This document shows positions 1-7,494 of a stretch of 17,311 nt of DNA, piece after piece. Both the position numbers and the translations under genes were made by a program. Every line of letters begins with the position of its first letter. The stretch's first letter is position 1. The notes under the pieces were generated by a model. It saw only the letters and a list, made by a program, of their open reading frames with translations, did no database searches and was not told where the DNA came from. This DNA comes from Candidatus Eiseniibacteriota bacterium (lineage in GTDB: Bacteria; Eisenbacteria; RBG-16-71-46; JAGVPR01): assembly GCA_020052115.1 (NCBI GenBank), contig JAGVPR010000208.1, positions 1 to 17,311 on the forward strand, written 5' to 3'.

Positions 1-2
1 GC

Positions 3-512
3 CTGCTTCTCGGTGAGGCCGACGCGGTGCGCGCGCCGGATGCCGCGCCCCGGCGGCCCGTGATCGTCCTGGAGACGACGGTGGATGATATGACCCCCGA
101 GTGGATCGCACCGCTTCCGGAGCGTCTGGTCGGCGCCGGCGCGCTCGACTGCACGCTGGAGCCGGTCGTGCTCAAGAAGGGGAGGCCCGGGCACCGGATC
201 GTGGTGATCGCGCGGCCGGAGCGGCTCGACGACATGGTCGCGATCCTCTTCCGGGAGACGACGACGCTCGGGATACGGGTGCGCAGGGAGGAGCGGTTCG
301 AGCTGGTGCGCGGCATCGTGGAAGTGGAGACGCCTCACGGATTGGTCCGGATGAAGGTGGCGCAGCTGCCCGGCGGCGCCCGGCGCGCCCACCCGGAGTT
401 CGAAGACTGCCGAGGACTCGCGGAGAAGAACGGCGTGTCCCTCATCGAAGTCGCCGAGTCGGCTCGCGAGTGCTGGGTCAATGCCGGCCGGCCGCTCGGA
501 AGAGAAACGTGA
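3..512 (+). CDS. larC: LarC, nickel chelatase of the NPN cofactor pathway (C-terminal part, cut by window start)
   Basis: The frame is open from base 3 and ends with TGA at 510-512, giving about 169 residues of a protein that normally has about 400. Family-typical stretches are visible: an ETTVDDMTPE segment near the start, a KKGRPGH-type basic stretch, a RETTTLGIRVRRxER block, VETPHGLVRMKVA, and HPEFEDCRGLAEKNGVSL near the end. These match LarC (DUF111), which inserts nickel into pyridinium-3,5-bisthiocarboxylate mononucleotide in a CTP-dependent reaction, giving the cofactor of lactate racemase and related racemases/epimerases. The visible part corresponds roughly to the LarC2 half, which some lactobacilli reach by a programmed frameshift; whether the gene is continuous upstream cannot be seen. 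The ATPase gene follows 13 bp downstream, so the two are probably co-transcribed. Family assignment is firm; the start is outside the window. Confidence 0.88.
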   Translation: MLLGEADAVRAPDAAPRRPVIVLETTVDDMTPEWIAPLPERLVGAGALDCTLEPVVLKKGRPGHRIVVIARPERLDDMVAILFRETTTLGIRVRREERFELVRGIVEVETPHGLVRMKVAQLPGGARRAHPEFEDCRGLAEKNGVSLIEVAESARECWVNAGRPLGRET

Positions 513-525
513 GGGGGCGGGTCTC

Positions 526-1914
526 ATGCTCACGGCCGAGGACGTCAGCTTCAGATACCCCGGACGCGAGACGCTGTTCGAGGGACTTCATCTCGCCGTC
601 GAGCCCGGCCAGCGGATCGCCGTCATCGGCCTGAACGGTTGCGGGAAATCCACCCTCCTTCGCTGCCTGGCCGGCCTCGTGCCTTGCACGGGCGGCCGCA
701 TTCTCATTGACGACCTCGACCCGGCCGTGCCCGCGCAGCGAGCCGAAGCCCTGTCGCTCGTGGGGTTCCTCTTCGAGTCGCCCGGCGAGCAGGCGCTCGC
801 GCCGACGGTGGAGCGCGAGATCTCTTTCGGGCTGGAGAATCGAGGTGTGGACCCGGCCCTGATCCGCACCCGCGTGGACGAGGCGTTGGAGCGATTCGGA
901 TTGACCGCCCTGGCCCCGAGGCATCCGTCCATGCTCAGCGGGGGCGAGAGACAGCGACTCGCGCTGGCCTCCGTCTTCGTCGAGGCGCCCCGATATCTCT
1001 TCCTGGATGAACCGACCTCCCGGCTCGACGCCGCCGGCCGCGAGGAGCTGTCCAGACTGATGGATGCGCAGGCGCCACGGCCGGCGATCGTCGAGGCGAC
1101 CCTGCGTTTCGAGGAGGCCGGGAAGGCCGACAGGGTGCTGTTGGTCTCCGATGGCCGCCTCCGGGAACTCCCCTCCGGCCGGGGATCAGGGGCGCCGGCC
1201 GGCCTGCTCAACGCCGATGCCGAAGCGGACCCCGAGCCCGCACCCGACAGGGGTGGCGCCGGAGTGCTCCTCGAAGGCCGGGCGCTCACGTTCAAGGTGC
1301 CCGGCAGCGCCGGGCGGACGCTCTTCGAAAAACTGGATGTGGCGGTCCGGGCGGGAGAGGCGATCGTCGTGACGGGGCCGACGGCCAGCGGGAAGTCCAC
1401 CCTGCTCCGGATGCTGGCTGGATTCGAGAAACCGAGCTCCGGTTCCGTCGGCGGCTCCACCGGCCCGGCATCCAGGATCGCGTATCTCCCTCAGTTTCCG
1501 GAGAGGTTGCTCTTCGCCCCGACCGTGCTGGAGGATGTCGCCTTCGCCGCAGAGCGACTGGGGGCCTCTCGGTCCAAGGCGTTCGAGGTCGCGCGAAGCT
1601 GTCTCGAACGGGTCCAAGCCGACCCAATGCGATTCGGTCCTGTCTTCCCCGGGGATCTGAGCTATGGTGAAAGACGGCGGGTGGCTCTTGCCGGACTGCT
1701 ATCCGCGGGCCCGCGGATCCTCCTGCTCGATGAGCCCGAGGTCGGGCTCGACGCATCGGGCCGCCGTCGGCTCGGGGAGATCCTCCATGGGCTCCTGAAT
1801 GACGGCGTGGGAGCGGTCGTCGCGACTCACGAACCCGGATGGCTCGCGGGCATGCCCGTCCGGGTGATCCGACTGGAGAAGACCGCACTGTCCGGAGCCG
1901 TTGTCGTTGCATAA
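526..1914 (+). CDS. Tandem ABC ATPase of ECF/CbiO type, probable nickel/cobalt importer energiser
   Basis: A 462-residue protein with two fused ABC ATPase halves. Half 1 has Walker A GLNGCGKST (35-43), signature LSGGE (137-141) and Walker B LFLDEP with Glu162. Half 2 has Walker A GPTASGKST (284-292), Q-loop Gln323, signature LSYGE (378-382), LLLDEP with Glu403 and H-loop His435. The APTV segment after each Q-loop region is typical of ECF-transporter ATPases (EcfA, CbiO, LarO), which energise cofactor or metal uptake. The neighbouring larC points to nickel, because lar loci often carry a nickel importer; this is inference, and no membrane component is visible here. Half 1 is degenerate: the Q-loop position is Glu84 (FLFESP) and the H-loop position is Leu193 (EATLRFEEA). 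I chose ATG 526, with GAGGGGG 8 bp upstream and the domain beginning immediately; ATG 481 in the same frame overlaps larC and adds 15 non-conserved residues. Confidence 0.87.
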   Translation: MLTAEDVSFRYPGRETLFEGLHLAVEPGQRIAVIGLNGCGKSTLLRCLAGLVPCTGGRILIDDLDPAVPAQRAEALSLVGFLFESPGEQALAPTVEREISFGLENRGVDPALIRTRVDEALERFGLTALAPRHPSMLSGGERQRLALASVFVEAPRYLFLDEPTSRLDAAGREELSRLMDAQAPRPAIVEATLRFEEAGKADRVLLVSDGRLRELPSGRGSGAPAGLLNADAEADPEPAPDRGGAGVLLEGRALTFKVPGSAGRTLFEKLDVAVRAGEAIVVTGPTASGKSTLLRMLAGFEKPSSGSVGGSTGPASRIAYLPQFPERLLFAPTVLEDVAFAAERLGASRSKAFEVARSCLERVQADPMRFGPVFPGDLSYGERRRVALAGLLSAGPRILLLDEPEVGLDASGRRRLGEILHGLLNDGVGAVVATHEPGWLAGMPVRVIRLEKTALSGAVVVA

Positions 1915-1915
1915 C

Positions 1916-1945
1916 TTGACACTTGTCGGGACGATGTGCTATACT
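1916..1945 (+). promoter_or_regulatory. Near-consensus housekeeping sigma promoter
   Basis: TTGACA at 1916-1921, an 18-bp spacer and TATACT at 1940-1945, with TG at 1937-1938 forming an extended -10 (TGC-TATACT). It begins one base after the stop codon of the ATPase gene and points toward the 1097-residue protein gene. Transcription would begin near 1952. This is by far the best promoter match in the window and implies strong expression of what follows. Confidence 0.85.
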
Positions 1946-2318
1946 GCCCGACGGTTGAAGTGCCTTCATTCGGAGGGGGCGGAACTTCGCGTGCTCGGGA
2001 TCATCCTCTCTCCTTCTCGCTATCGGGGAGAGTTCCCGCCCCATCCTGGAACGGTCCCCACTCCAGGAGAATCTTTGCTCAGTTTCGAAACTCGCTTCTG
2101 CCACCACACTGGACAGGCTGCAAAGGGGGTGATCGTCGCTCGGAAGATGCGCCTCGTCGCATCCGTGCCTAACTGACTCATTGAGGGACGAGCCCTTCCC
2201 GTGGGGCAGCGCGGAACGGCTCGGAGGCGCGCACGCCGCTCCGTCGGCGTGCTGAGCTTCACAGCATGGCCAGAAGTCCGACCCAAGGTGTTCGGAACGC
2301 AACATTGGAGGCGAGACG
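1946..2318 (+). promoter_or_regulatory. Long structured 5' leader (about 370 nt), function unknown
   Basis: No convincing gene lies between the promoter at 1916-1945 and the ATG at 2319; the short open frames here lack good ribosome sites and resemble nothing. The stretch is rich in inverted repeats. GGGGCGGAACT (1976-1986) can pair with AGTTCCCGCCCC (2031-2042), 11 pairs with one bulge, enclosing CTCTCC/GGGGAG. TCCTGGA (2044-2050) pairs with TCCAGGA (2062-2068). AGTTTCGAAACT (2081-2092) is a perfect palindrome. GATGCG (2146-2151) pairs with CGCATC (2158-2163), and GCACGCCG (2231-2238) with CGGCGTGC (2245-2252). The GGAGG ribosome site is at 2307-2311. It could be a stability leader, a cis-regulatory RNA or a separate small RNA. 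I looked for cobalamin, glycine, SAM-like, tmRNA, RNase P and SRP signatures and recognised none. Confidence 0.55.
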
Positions 2319-5300
2319 ATGAAGAGGTTTTTGATCTTGACGGCAGTCCTCCTGATGACCGCGATGGTCGCCTCTGCCGCGTTCGCCCGTCCGGCGAACA
2401 TCGGCGCCCGTCCGGCTAAGGAGTGGATGCCGAGTGATGGCAGGCAGCTTCAGTCGTCGCCGAGTCAGAAGGCGATGGTTGACACGACGTGGTTTGGAAA
2501 CACGAGCTGGAACGGCGTCATGTCGCGGTGGCAGGCGAACGCCGGCGTGAACGTCCGCACGAACCGCTGGACGTTCGATTCCGGCGTCAACGGGAACCTC
2601 GAGGGCTGGTGGGGCTTCGATGTGACGAAGATCCCGTCACCGACCCGCCCGCTCCCGACGCCCGATAACTCCGACTTCCGTTGGACGACGGATGCCATCT
2701 ATGCCGTGTACGGCACGGTGGCCACCGACCTGTTCCCGACGGTGACGCCGGCGGACAACGGTGGTATCTGGTGCTCGAAGTACGAGCCCGAGGCCGACGA
2801 GCTGTGCTACGTGGCCGGCCAGGGCTACGGGACGACGTGGGGCCACGAGGCTCGCAAGACGTTCCCGTACGCGGGCGGCGGCGATGTCCGCCTGATCTAT
2901 AAGTACTTCCAGAACTCCGAGCGGAACTACGACTACACGTATCTCTATCTCGAGTTCGATGGCGTGCGCGAGGCCCTGCCGCGCGTGACGCAGACCTTCA
3001 CGCTCGGCAGCCCCCTCTCGAAGCGCACGAAGACCCTCACGATCACCGCCGGCACGATTCCGGGTACGCCGACGACGATCACTTGCGTCTTCCGCTTCAC
3101 GTCTGATAGCGGCTGGTCGGATGAGGATGGCGTCGGCTTCACGACCATCTACGGTCCGTTCTGCTGCTACAACTTCAACTATGCCGACCTGAGCGTCGGC
3201 GGCGTCACCGACGACGACTCGTTCGAGGCCGGCCCCGAGGGCTGGACGTTCTTCCAGCCGCAGGGTATCGGGCACTTCACGGGAATCAGGGCCCTTGTTG
3301 ACCTTCCCGCGATCGAGACCGCCTGCCCCTGCGTGGGACCGATCATCCAGGGAAACGTTCTCGTCCAGTATGACCAGACCGTCGGTCCGGGTGAGGCTCC
3401 GCACCCCGACGGACAGGACGGGATGGCGATGTCGCCGTACATTGACCTCCTCGCCGCCGGGGTGGCGAACGCGCCGATCAAGTATGTCGTCGGCGACGGC
3501 TACCTGTCGCTGCCGCTGAACAACGCCGTGTATTACAAGGTGTGGCTGCGGCAGTTCCCGGTGCTCTGCGAGGCGACTCAGACGTACACCGAGCAGTTCA
3601 AGGCGCCGGATCCGTTCATCACGTACGCCCCGAATCCGACGTGCTACAACGATGTCGTCTTCGAAGACTTCTCCACGGTCTCCCCCGACATCGACTACTG
3701 CTACATCGCTCTCGAGTCGCTGATGCTCTGTTCGACGTCCACGGAGTGCACGAACCCGATCAACAACACCACTCCGTACTGGGACAACATGTGCCTGATG
3801 GTGACGGGAACCCCGGGCGCGCCCGCCGTGGCGAGCACCGAGATCCGTCCGTTCCTCCAGGACCTCTTCGCCAACGACGGCTCGCTTCGTCCGAGGTCCA
3901 CGTGCTTGCTCGACAACTCGGGTGATGCGAACTTCGGCACCGACGACTCGGATGCGAATCTCGAAGACACGATGTACGTGACCTCGGGTGCCGACTCCAT
4001 CCAGGTGGACCTGTGGTTCAAGTACACGAAGGGTCCCGGAACGCTGACGACGAATGCGTTCTTCACGCGGTATCCGTTGCCGAACACCTGGTACTCCGCG
4101 CGGTGCGACTCCGGCCGCGGTAGTGCCGGCGAGGTCCAGGGTACGTGGTGCTCCGAGTACCACGAGGATGCTCTGTACTTTGCGGGCGAGAACACGGAAG
4201 CGAACGAGATCCTCCCGGACAAGGTGTTCACCCCCGGGAGCGTCATCGAGTACTACTGGACCGCGAACTACATGATCACCCCGGCCATCAAGTTCGCTTG
4301 GCCGAATGTGCCGGGCCTTGAGCAGCCTCTCGAAGTGCACCTCCTGCCAGGCATGACGATCAACGCGCCGGGCGACACTCTCTGGCCGTGCACGCTGTAC
4401 CTCCAGGGAGACAACCGTCAGCCGCTCACGGCCACCTCGATCTATCACCAGGTCGAGAGCGCTCTCAACGTGGCGATGGGCGGCTCGCCTGCCGGTCCGT
4501 ATCTCTTCGACCGGTATGACGACGTGCTGATCGGCTCGAACACGAACGCCTCGTTCGCTCGTCAGACGACCGGCGAGAACGGTCTGACCGAGATTCAGGC
4601 TCTCGGCTACCGGACCATCATCGGCGGCTACGGGTTCAGCGAGACGTACACGATCACCAACGAGGACGGCAACCTCCTCAGCTTCTGGCTTTCGACCACG
4701 GCCGGTGGGGCCAACGACAACCGCCAGCTGCTCTATTTCGCGGGTGACGGTCTGGCGGTTGACATGTCGAGCGCTCTGAAGCCGAACGCGACGACGCTGC
4801 TGAACAACTACTTCGGCGCGTTGCTCGTCTGCAACCCTTACAACGACGCGGGCTGCCCGCTCGCATCGAATCCTGACACGACGTTCTGCGTTGAGCTGAA
4901 CGCGGCGGCGGGTTACGATCCTGGCTTCGCGTTCACGGGCGCTCCGTATCGCGCTCGTGGCAACGGCTGCCCGACCGAGCGGCGTTTCTCCGTGCTCGAG
5001 CCGAACGCCGGCGTTCCTTCGGCGAAGCAGAACCTGCACTTCTTCGATCAGGACCTCAGCGGGCCGAAGGGGACCACGCAGTACGCCTCCATCACGAACG
5101 ATCGCGCCGGTGTGGCCAACGGCAACTACCGGACGGTGTTCGACGGTGTGGGCCTGTCGCGGTTCAAGAGGCCGGTCGCGGCTAACTATGACTGCACGCG
5201 GGACAGCTTGGCGATCATTGACCGTCTGCGTGACGTGATCACGTGGGGCTTCGCTGGTGCCGGCGCGCAGCCGATCAGCTGCCGTCCCACCGTTCTCGTC

Positions 5301-5612
5301 GGCGTGGATCCGGGCGTGGATCCGATGGGCATGCCGAAGGTGAACGCCCTGTCGGTCGGTCCGAACCCGTTCAACCCGATGGTCAAGCTGAACTTCGCTG
5401 TGGCCACCCCGGGCCGGGTTTCTCTGCGGATCTACGACGTCAGGGGTGCCCTCGTCACGACGCTGGTTGACGAGAACAAGGTGTCGGGCCGCTACCAGGC
5501 GATCTGGAGCGGTACGGACAACGCCGGACGCCGGATGGCGTCGGGTGTCTTCTGGGCCAAGTACAGCGTTGCCGGCTCCGACATCACGCGTCAGCTGGTT
5601 CTTCTGAAGTAA
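2319..5612 (+). CDS. Large exported cysteine-rich protein with PNPFNP/FlgD-Ig-like C-terminal module
   Basis: A 1097-residue protein with a clear Sec signal peptide: MKRF, a hydrophobic core to about residue 20, and likely cleavage after AFA at 23. The start is supported by GGAGG 7 bp upstream. The C-terminal 90 residues (1008-1097) carry PNPFNP at 1015-1020, then a beta-sandwich pattern with IYDVRG, a GRYQAIWSGTDNAGRRMASGVF-like core and a final RQLVLLK. Such modules are annotated as FlgD-Ig or T9SS type A sorting domains in FCB-like phyla. The middle is not recognised; it has about 23 cysteines and many aromatic residues, suggesting disulfide-stabilised extracellular domains. WCSxY recurs near residues 150 and 608, hinting at a diverged internal duplication. 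The gene stands alone between a strong promoter and a terminator, so it is probably abundant. Role unknown: surface-layer, adhesin or secreted structural protein are possible. No catalytic motif was recognised. Confidence 0.85.
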   Translation: MKRFLILTAVLLMTAMVASAAFARPANIGARPAKEWMPSDGRQLQSSPSQKAMVDTTWFGNTSWNGVMSRWQANAGVNVRTNRWTFDSGVNGNLEGWWGFDVTKIPSPTRPLPTPDNSDFRWTTDAIYAVYGTVATDLFPTVTPADNGGIWCSKYEPEADELCYVAGQGYGTTWGHEARKTFPYAGGGDVRLIYKYFQNSERNYDYTYLYLEFDGVREALPRVTQTFTLGSPLSKRTKTLTITAGTIPGTPTTITCVFRFTSDSGWSDEDGVGFTTIYGPFCCYNFNYADLSVGGVTDDDSFEAGPEGWTFFQPQGIGHFTGIRALVDLPAIETACPCVGPIIQGNVLVQYDQTVGPGEAPHPDGQDGMAMSPYIDLLAAGVANAPIKYVVGDGYLSLPLNNAVYYKVWLRQFPVLCEATQTYTEQFKAPDPFITYAPNPTCYNDVVFEDFSTVSPDIDYCYIALESLMLCSTSTECTNPINNTTPYWDNMCLMVTGTPGAPAVASTEIRPFLQDLFANDGSLRPRSTCLLDNSGDANFGTDDSDANLEDTMYVTSGADSIQVDLWFKYTKGPGTLTTNAFFTRYPLPNTWYSARCDSGRGSAGEVQGTWCSEYHEDALYFAGENTEANEILPDKVFTPGSVIEYYWTANYMITPAIKFAWPNVPGLEQPLEVHLLPGMTINAPGDTLWPCTLYLQGDNRQPLTATSIYHQVESALNVAMGGSPAGPYLFDRYDDVLIGSNTNASFARQTTGENGLTEIQALGYRTIIGGYGFSETYTITNEDGNLLSFWLSTTAGGANDNRQLLYFAGDGLAVDMSSALKPNATTLLNNYFGALLVCNPYNDAGCPLASNPDTTFCVELNAAAGYDPGFAFTGAPYRARGNGCPTERRFSVLEPNAGVPSAKQNLHFFDQDLSGPKGTTQYASITNDRAGVANGNYRTVFDGVGLSRFKRPVAANYDCTRDSLAIIDRLRDVITWGFAGAGAQPISCRPTVLVGVDPGVDPMGMPKVNALSVGPNPFNPMVKLNFAVATPGRVSLRIYDVRGALVTTLVDENKVSGRYQAIWSGTDNAGRRMASGVFWAKYSVAGSDITRQLVLLK

Positions 5613-5630
5613 CGGAACCGATCCCGGGAG

Positions 5631-5655
5631 CGGGCCGGCCGTCCCGGCCGGCCCG
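5631..5655 (+). repeat. Perfect GC-only hairpin after the large exported protein gene
   Basis: CGGGCCGGCC (5631-5640) and GGCCGGCCCG (5646-5655) form a 10-bp perfect inverted repeat around the loop GTCCC, 18 bp after the stop codon. No T-run follows, so alone it is more likely a transcript-end stabiliser or pause element. It precedes the better terminator at 5669-5714. Confidence 0.8.
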
Positions 5656-5668
5656 TCCGGGCGTCGAA

Positions 5669-5714
5669 GACAGCGAGGGGTTGGGCCTCAGGCCCGGCCC
5701 CTCACTGTCGTTTT
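5669..5714 (+). terminator. Strong intrinsic terminator
   Basis: GACAG (5669-5673) pairs with CTGTC (5705-5709), GAGGGG (5675-5680) with CCCCTC (5698-5703), and TTGGGCC (5681-5687) with GGCCCGG (5691-5697). This gives about 18 pairs including two T-G wobbles, a single C/A mismatch and a TCA loop. GTTTT follows at 5710-5714. It ends the transcription unit of the 1097-residue protein and separates it from the next promoter. Confidence 0.88.
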
Positions 5715-5772
5715 CGGAGCCGCGCGGGGCGGGGTGCCGCTGGAAGCTCCGGGCTGGCAAGGTTCTTTGAGA

Positions 5773-5802
5773 TTGACACCTCCGATGGCGTTTTGTTAGC
5801 GT
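5773..5802 (+). promoter_or_regulatory. Promoter of the lipoprotein operon
   Basis: TTGACA at 5773-5778, an 18-bp spacer and TAGCGT at 5797-5802, preceded by TG at 5794-5795. The geometry (TTGACAC, 18 bp, TGn-TAnnnT) is the same as in the promoter at 1916-1945, which supports the weaker -10. Transcription would start near 5809, giving a leader of about 50 nt before ATG 5860. Confidence 0.65.
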
Positions 5803-5859
5803 CGTGGGCGTGGGGTTGGCCGCAGGGGGATGACCTACCAGGGGCGAGGTGCCTTTTCC

Positions 5860-7494
5860 ATGAGGTTTCCACTCCTAGGAGCGGGCACAGCCGTGCTCGT
5901 TCTCGCGATGCTGGTCGTGCTGTTTCCAGTGCTTGGCTGCCGTGAAGAACCTCCTTCCCAGTTCGACAGGAACAAGGCTCCCGAGACGTTCCTGACGAGC
6001 GCGCCCGCAGAGAGCAGTCTGACCTTCTACCGCGTACACCTTCACTGGGCGGGCTTCGATCGGGACGGCTACGTGGCGCGCTACCAGTGGGCGATCACGG
6101 ACTCGGTGCCCGACACGGATCTGCTGCCGTGGTCCACGACGACCCGGACCGACAGCGTCTTCATCTTCCAGGTGCAGGAGGACGCCCAGATCACCGGCCG
6201 CCGGTTCTACGTGCGCGCCGTGGACAATGAAGGCCGCCGTGACGACACGCCGGCGTACACGTTTTTCGTGGCACGCGATGCGATCTTCCCCGAGGTACTC
6301 TTCTCGCGAGCGCTGGGCCGGGGGAGGCTTCTCTCACCGGAGCGCGACACCACGGTGGTGATCCGGTCCACGGCCGAAGCCATCCCGACGGACACGATTC
6401 CGGCGAACGGTTCCGTGGATTTCGCCTGGACCGGGGTGGATCGGGACACGATTCCGGGGCAGCGCGTGGGGCGGGTCATGGGGTTCCGCCACAAGCTGAA
6501 CACGCGCGAGCTGGATTGGGTCGGCGGCGGTCTCGAGGACACGACGGCGAGCTACTCGGGCCTCTCGAGCGGCGTCCACGTGCTCTACGTGCAGGCGCTG
6601 GATGAGGCGGGGCTCGCGACGGACTCCTATGTTCAATCAGCCTCGCGCCGGAGCGTCGTGGCCAACTTCGACCCCGACTCTTGGTTCGAGACCAATGAGA
6701 GCGGCCGCGTCGTCTTCGTCGCGGACGGCACGCAGCCTCATGTCCAGGGGGACACGCTGCTCGGCGGCACCGTCCGGCGCATCACGTCGCGGGTTTCCGC
6801 CCGCGATCGCGACGGTTCGATCGGCAGGATGCAGTTCCGCGTGGACGGGGACAACTGGTCCGACTCGTCGCAGCCGGGCGACAGCCTGATCGAAGTCGGG
6901 AGCGGGTCGCTCCGCGACGGGGATCACGTTCTCCAGGCGCGAGGAGTGGACAACCTGGCCCGGACGGATGGAACCCCGGCGGAACTCAGGTTCGTCATCG
7001 GGTTCAAGCCGGTGTTCCATACCGAGTACACGATGCAAAACATCCCCTTCGTGCAGTACCCGCGCGAGGGTGGTGTCGTCGAGGTCGATGCGTCCGGCTC
7101 CTTCACGATCAAGTTCTTCGCGCTGGACAAGGAGGGCGGCCCGGGTCCGGTCGCCGGGTACGCATGGAGCCTGGACGGGGGCCCCTTCGGGGGCGACGAT
7201 CTGCCGCTCAGCCAGCCCGATGCGGCCCACGGCGTTCCCTCCGGTGGTTACTACATGACGATCCAGCTCCCCGAAGAGACCGACGACTACCAGTGGGAGG
7301 GGCCGCATACGATCGCGATTCGTGCCCGCGATCTCGGCAACACCTGGGGCTTCTCGAACAACCCGCGGTGCGAGGAGCATTACAACGAGTTCCAGGAGCG
7401 GTGCGACTGGGCGGAGATGAAAGATGCCGCTGCAATTCAATTCACCGTCGTGAGGCGGGCCGGGGCCGCAGCAGGGAGGTCGATGTACCGATGA
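5860..7494 (+). CDS. Lipoprotein with four Ig-like D-x-D-G repeats
   Basis: A 544-residue protein with an N-terminal hydrophobic stretch ending in the lipobox VLGC (Cys27), so it is probably lipid-anchored; residue 28 is Arg, not the inner-membrane Asp. Four units share the pattern aromatic-x-W/A-x-x-D-R/K-D/E-G followed by a beta strand: around residues 62-70 (HWAGFDRDG), 188-196 (FAWTGVDRD), 311-319 (RVSARDRDG) and 419-426 (FFALDKEG). The first ends in RFYVRAVDNEG (115-125), a typical closing strand of Ig or fibronectin-like folds. No enzyme motif is visible. I chose ATG 5860, with GGGGCGAGG upstream and the signal sequence directly after it; ATG 5830 in the same frame has a poorly spaced ribosome site and would bury the signal. 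The gene overlaps the next by 4 bp (ATGA), so the two are translationally coupled. Probable role: cell-surface scaffold or binding protein; ligand unknown. Confidence 0.82.
   Translation: MRFPLLGAGTAVLVLAMLVVLFPVLGCREEPPSQFDRNKAPETFLTSAPAESSLTFYRVHLHWAGFDRDGYVARYQWAITDSVPDTDLLPWSTTTRTDSVFIFQVQEDAQITGRRFYVRAVDNEGRRDDTPAYTFFVARDAIFPEVLFSRALGRGRLLSPERDTTVVIRSTAEAIPTDTIPANGSVDFAWTGVDRDTIPGQRVGRVMGFRHKLNTRELDWVGGGLEDTTASYSGLSSGVHVLYVQALDEAGLATDSYVQSASRRSVVANFDPDSWFETNESGRVVFVADGTQPHVQGDTLLGGTVRRITSRVSARDRDGSIGRMQFRVDGDNWSDSSQPGDSLIEVGSGSLRDGDHVLQARGVDNLARTDGTPAELRFVIGFKPVFHTEYTMQNIPFVQYPREGGVVEVDASGSFTIKFFALDKEGGPGPVAGYAWSLDGGPFGGDDLPLSQPDAAHGVPSGGYYMTIQLPEETDDYQWEGPHTIAIRARDLGNTWGFSNNPRCEEHYNEFQERCDWAEMKDAAAIQFTVVRRAGAAAGRSMYR

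Noticed and set aside
2101..2200. Cobalamin-riboswitch-like GCCACCACACTG in the leader
   Set aside because: Only a partial resemblance to the conserved GCCACTG box; the rest of the B12-riboswitch core is not visible.
2479..2484. TTGACA inside the large exported protein gene (also near 4757)
   Set aside because: Both lie in coding sequence without a matching -10 at 16-18 bp, so are probably chance.
2637..5039. 800-residue open frame on the minus strand
   Set aside because: It lies antisense to the 1097-residue protein gene, which has a signal peptide, ribosome site, promoter and terminator. The antisense translation is Arg/Val-rich with no domain, as expected in GC-rich DNA.
7164..7490. Extended N-terminus of the second lipoprotein
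   Set aside because: It would overlap the first lipoprotein by 330 bp and hide the signal peptide; ATG 7491 with AGGGAGG upstream fits better.
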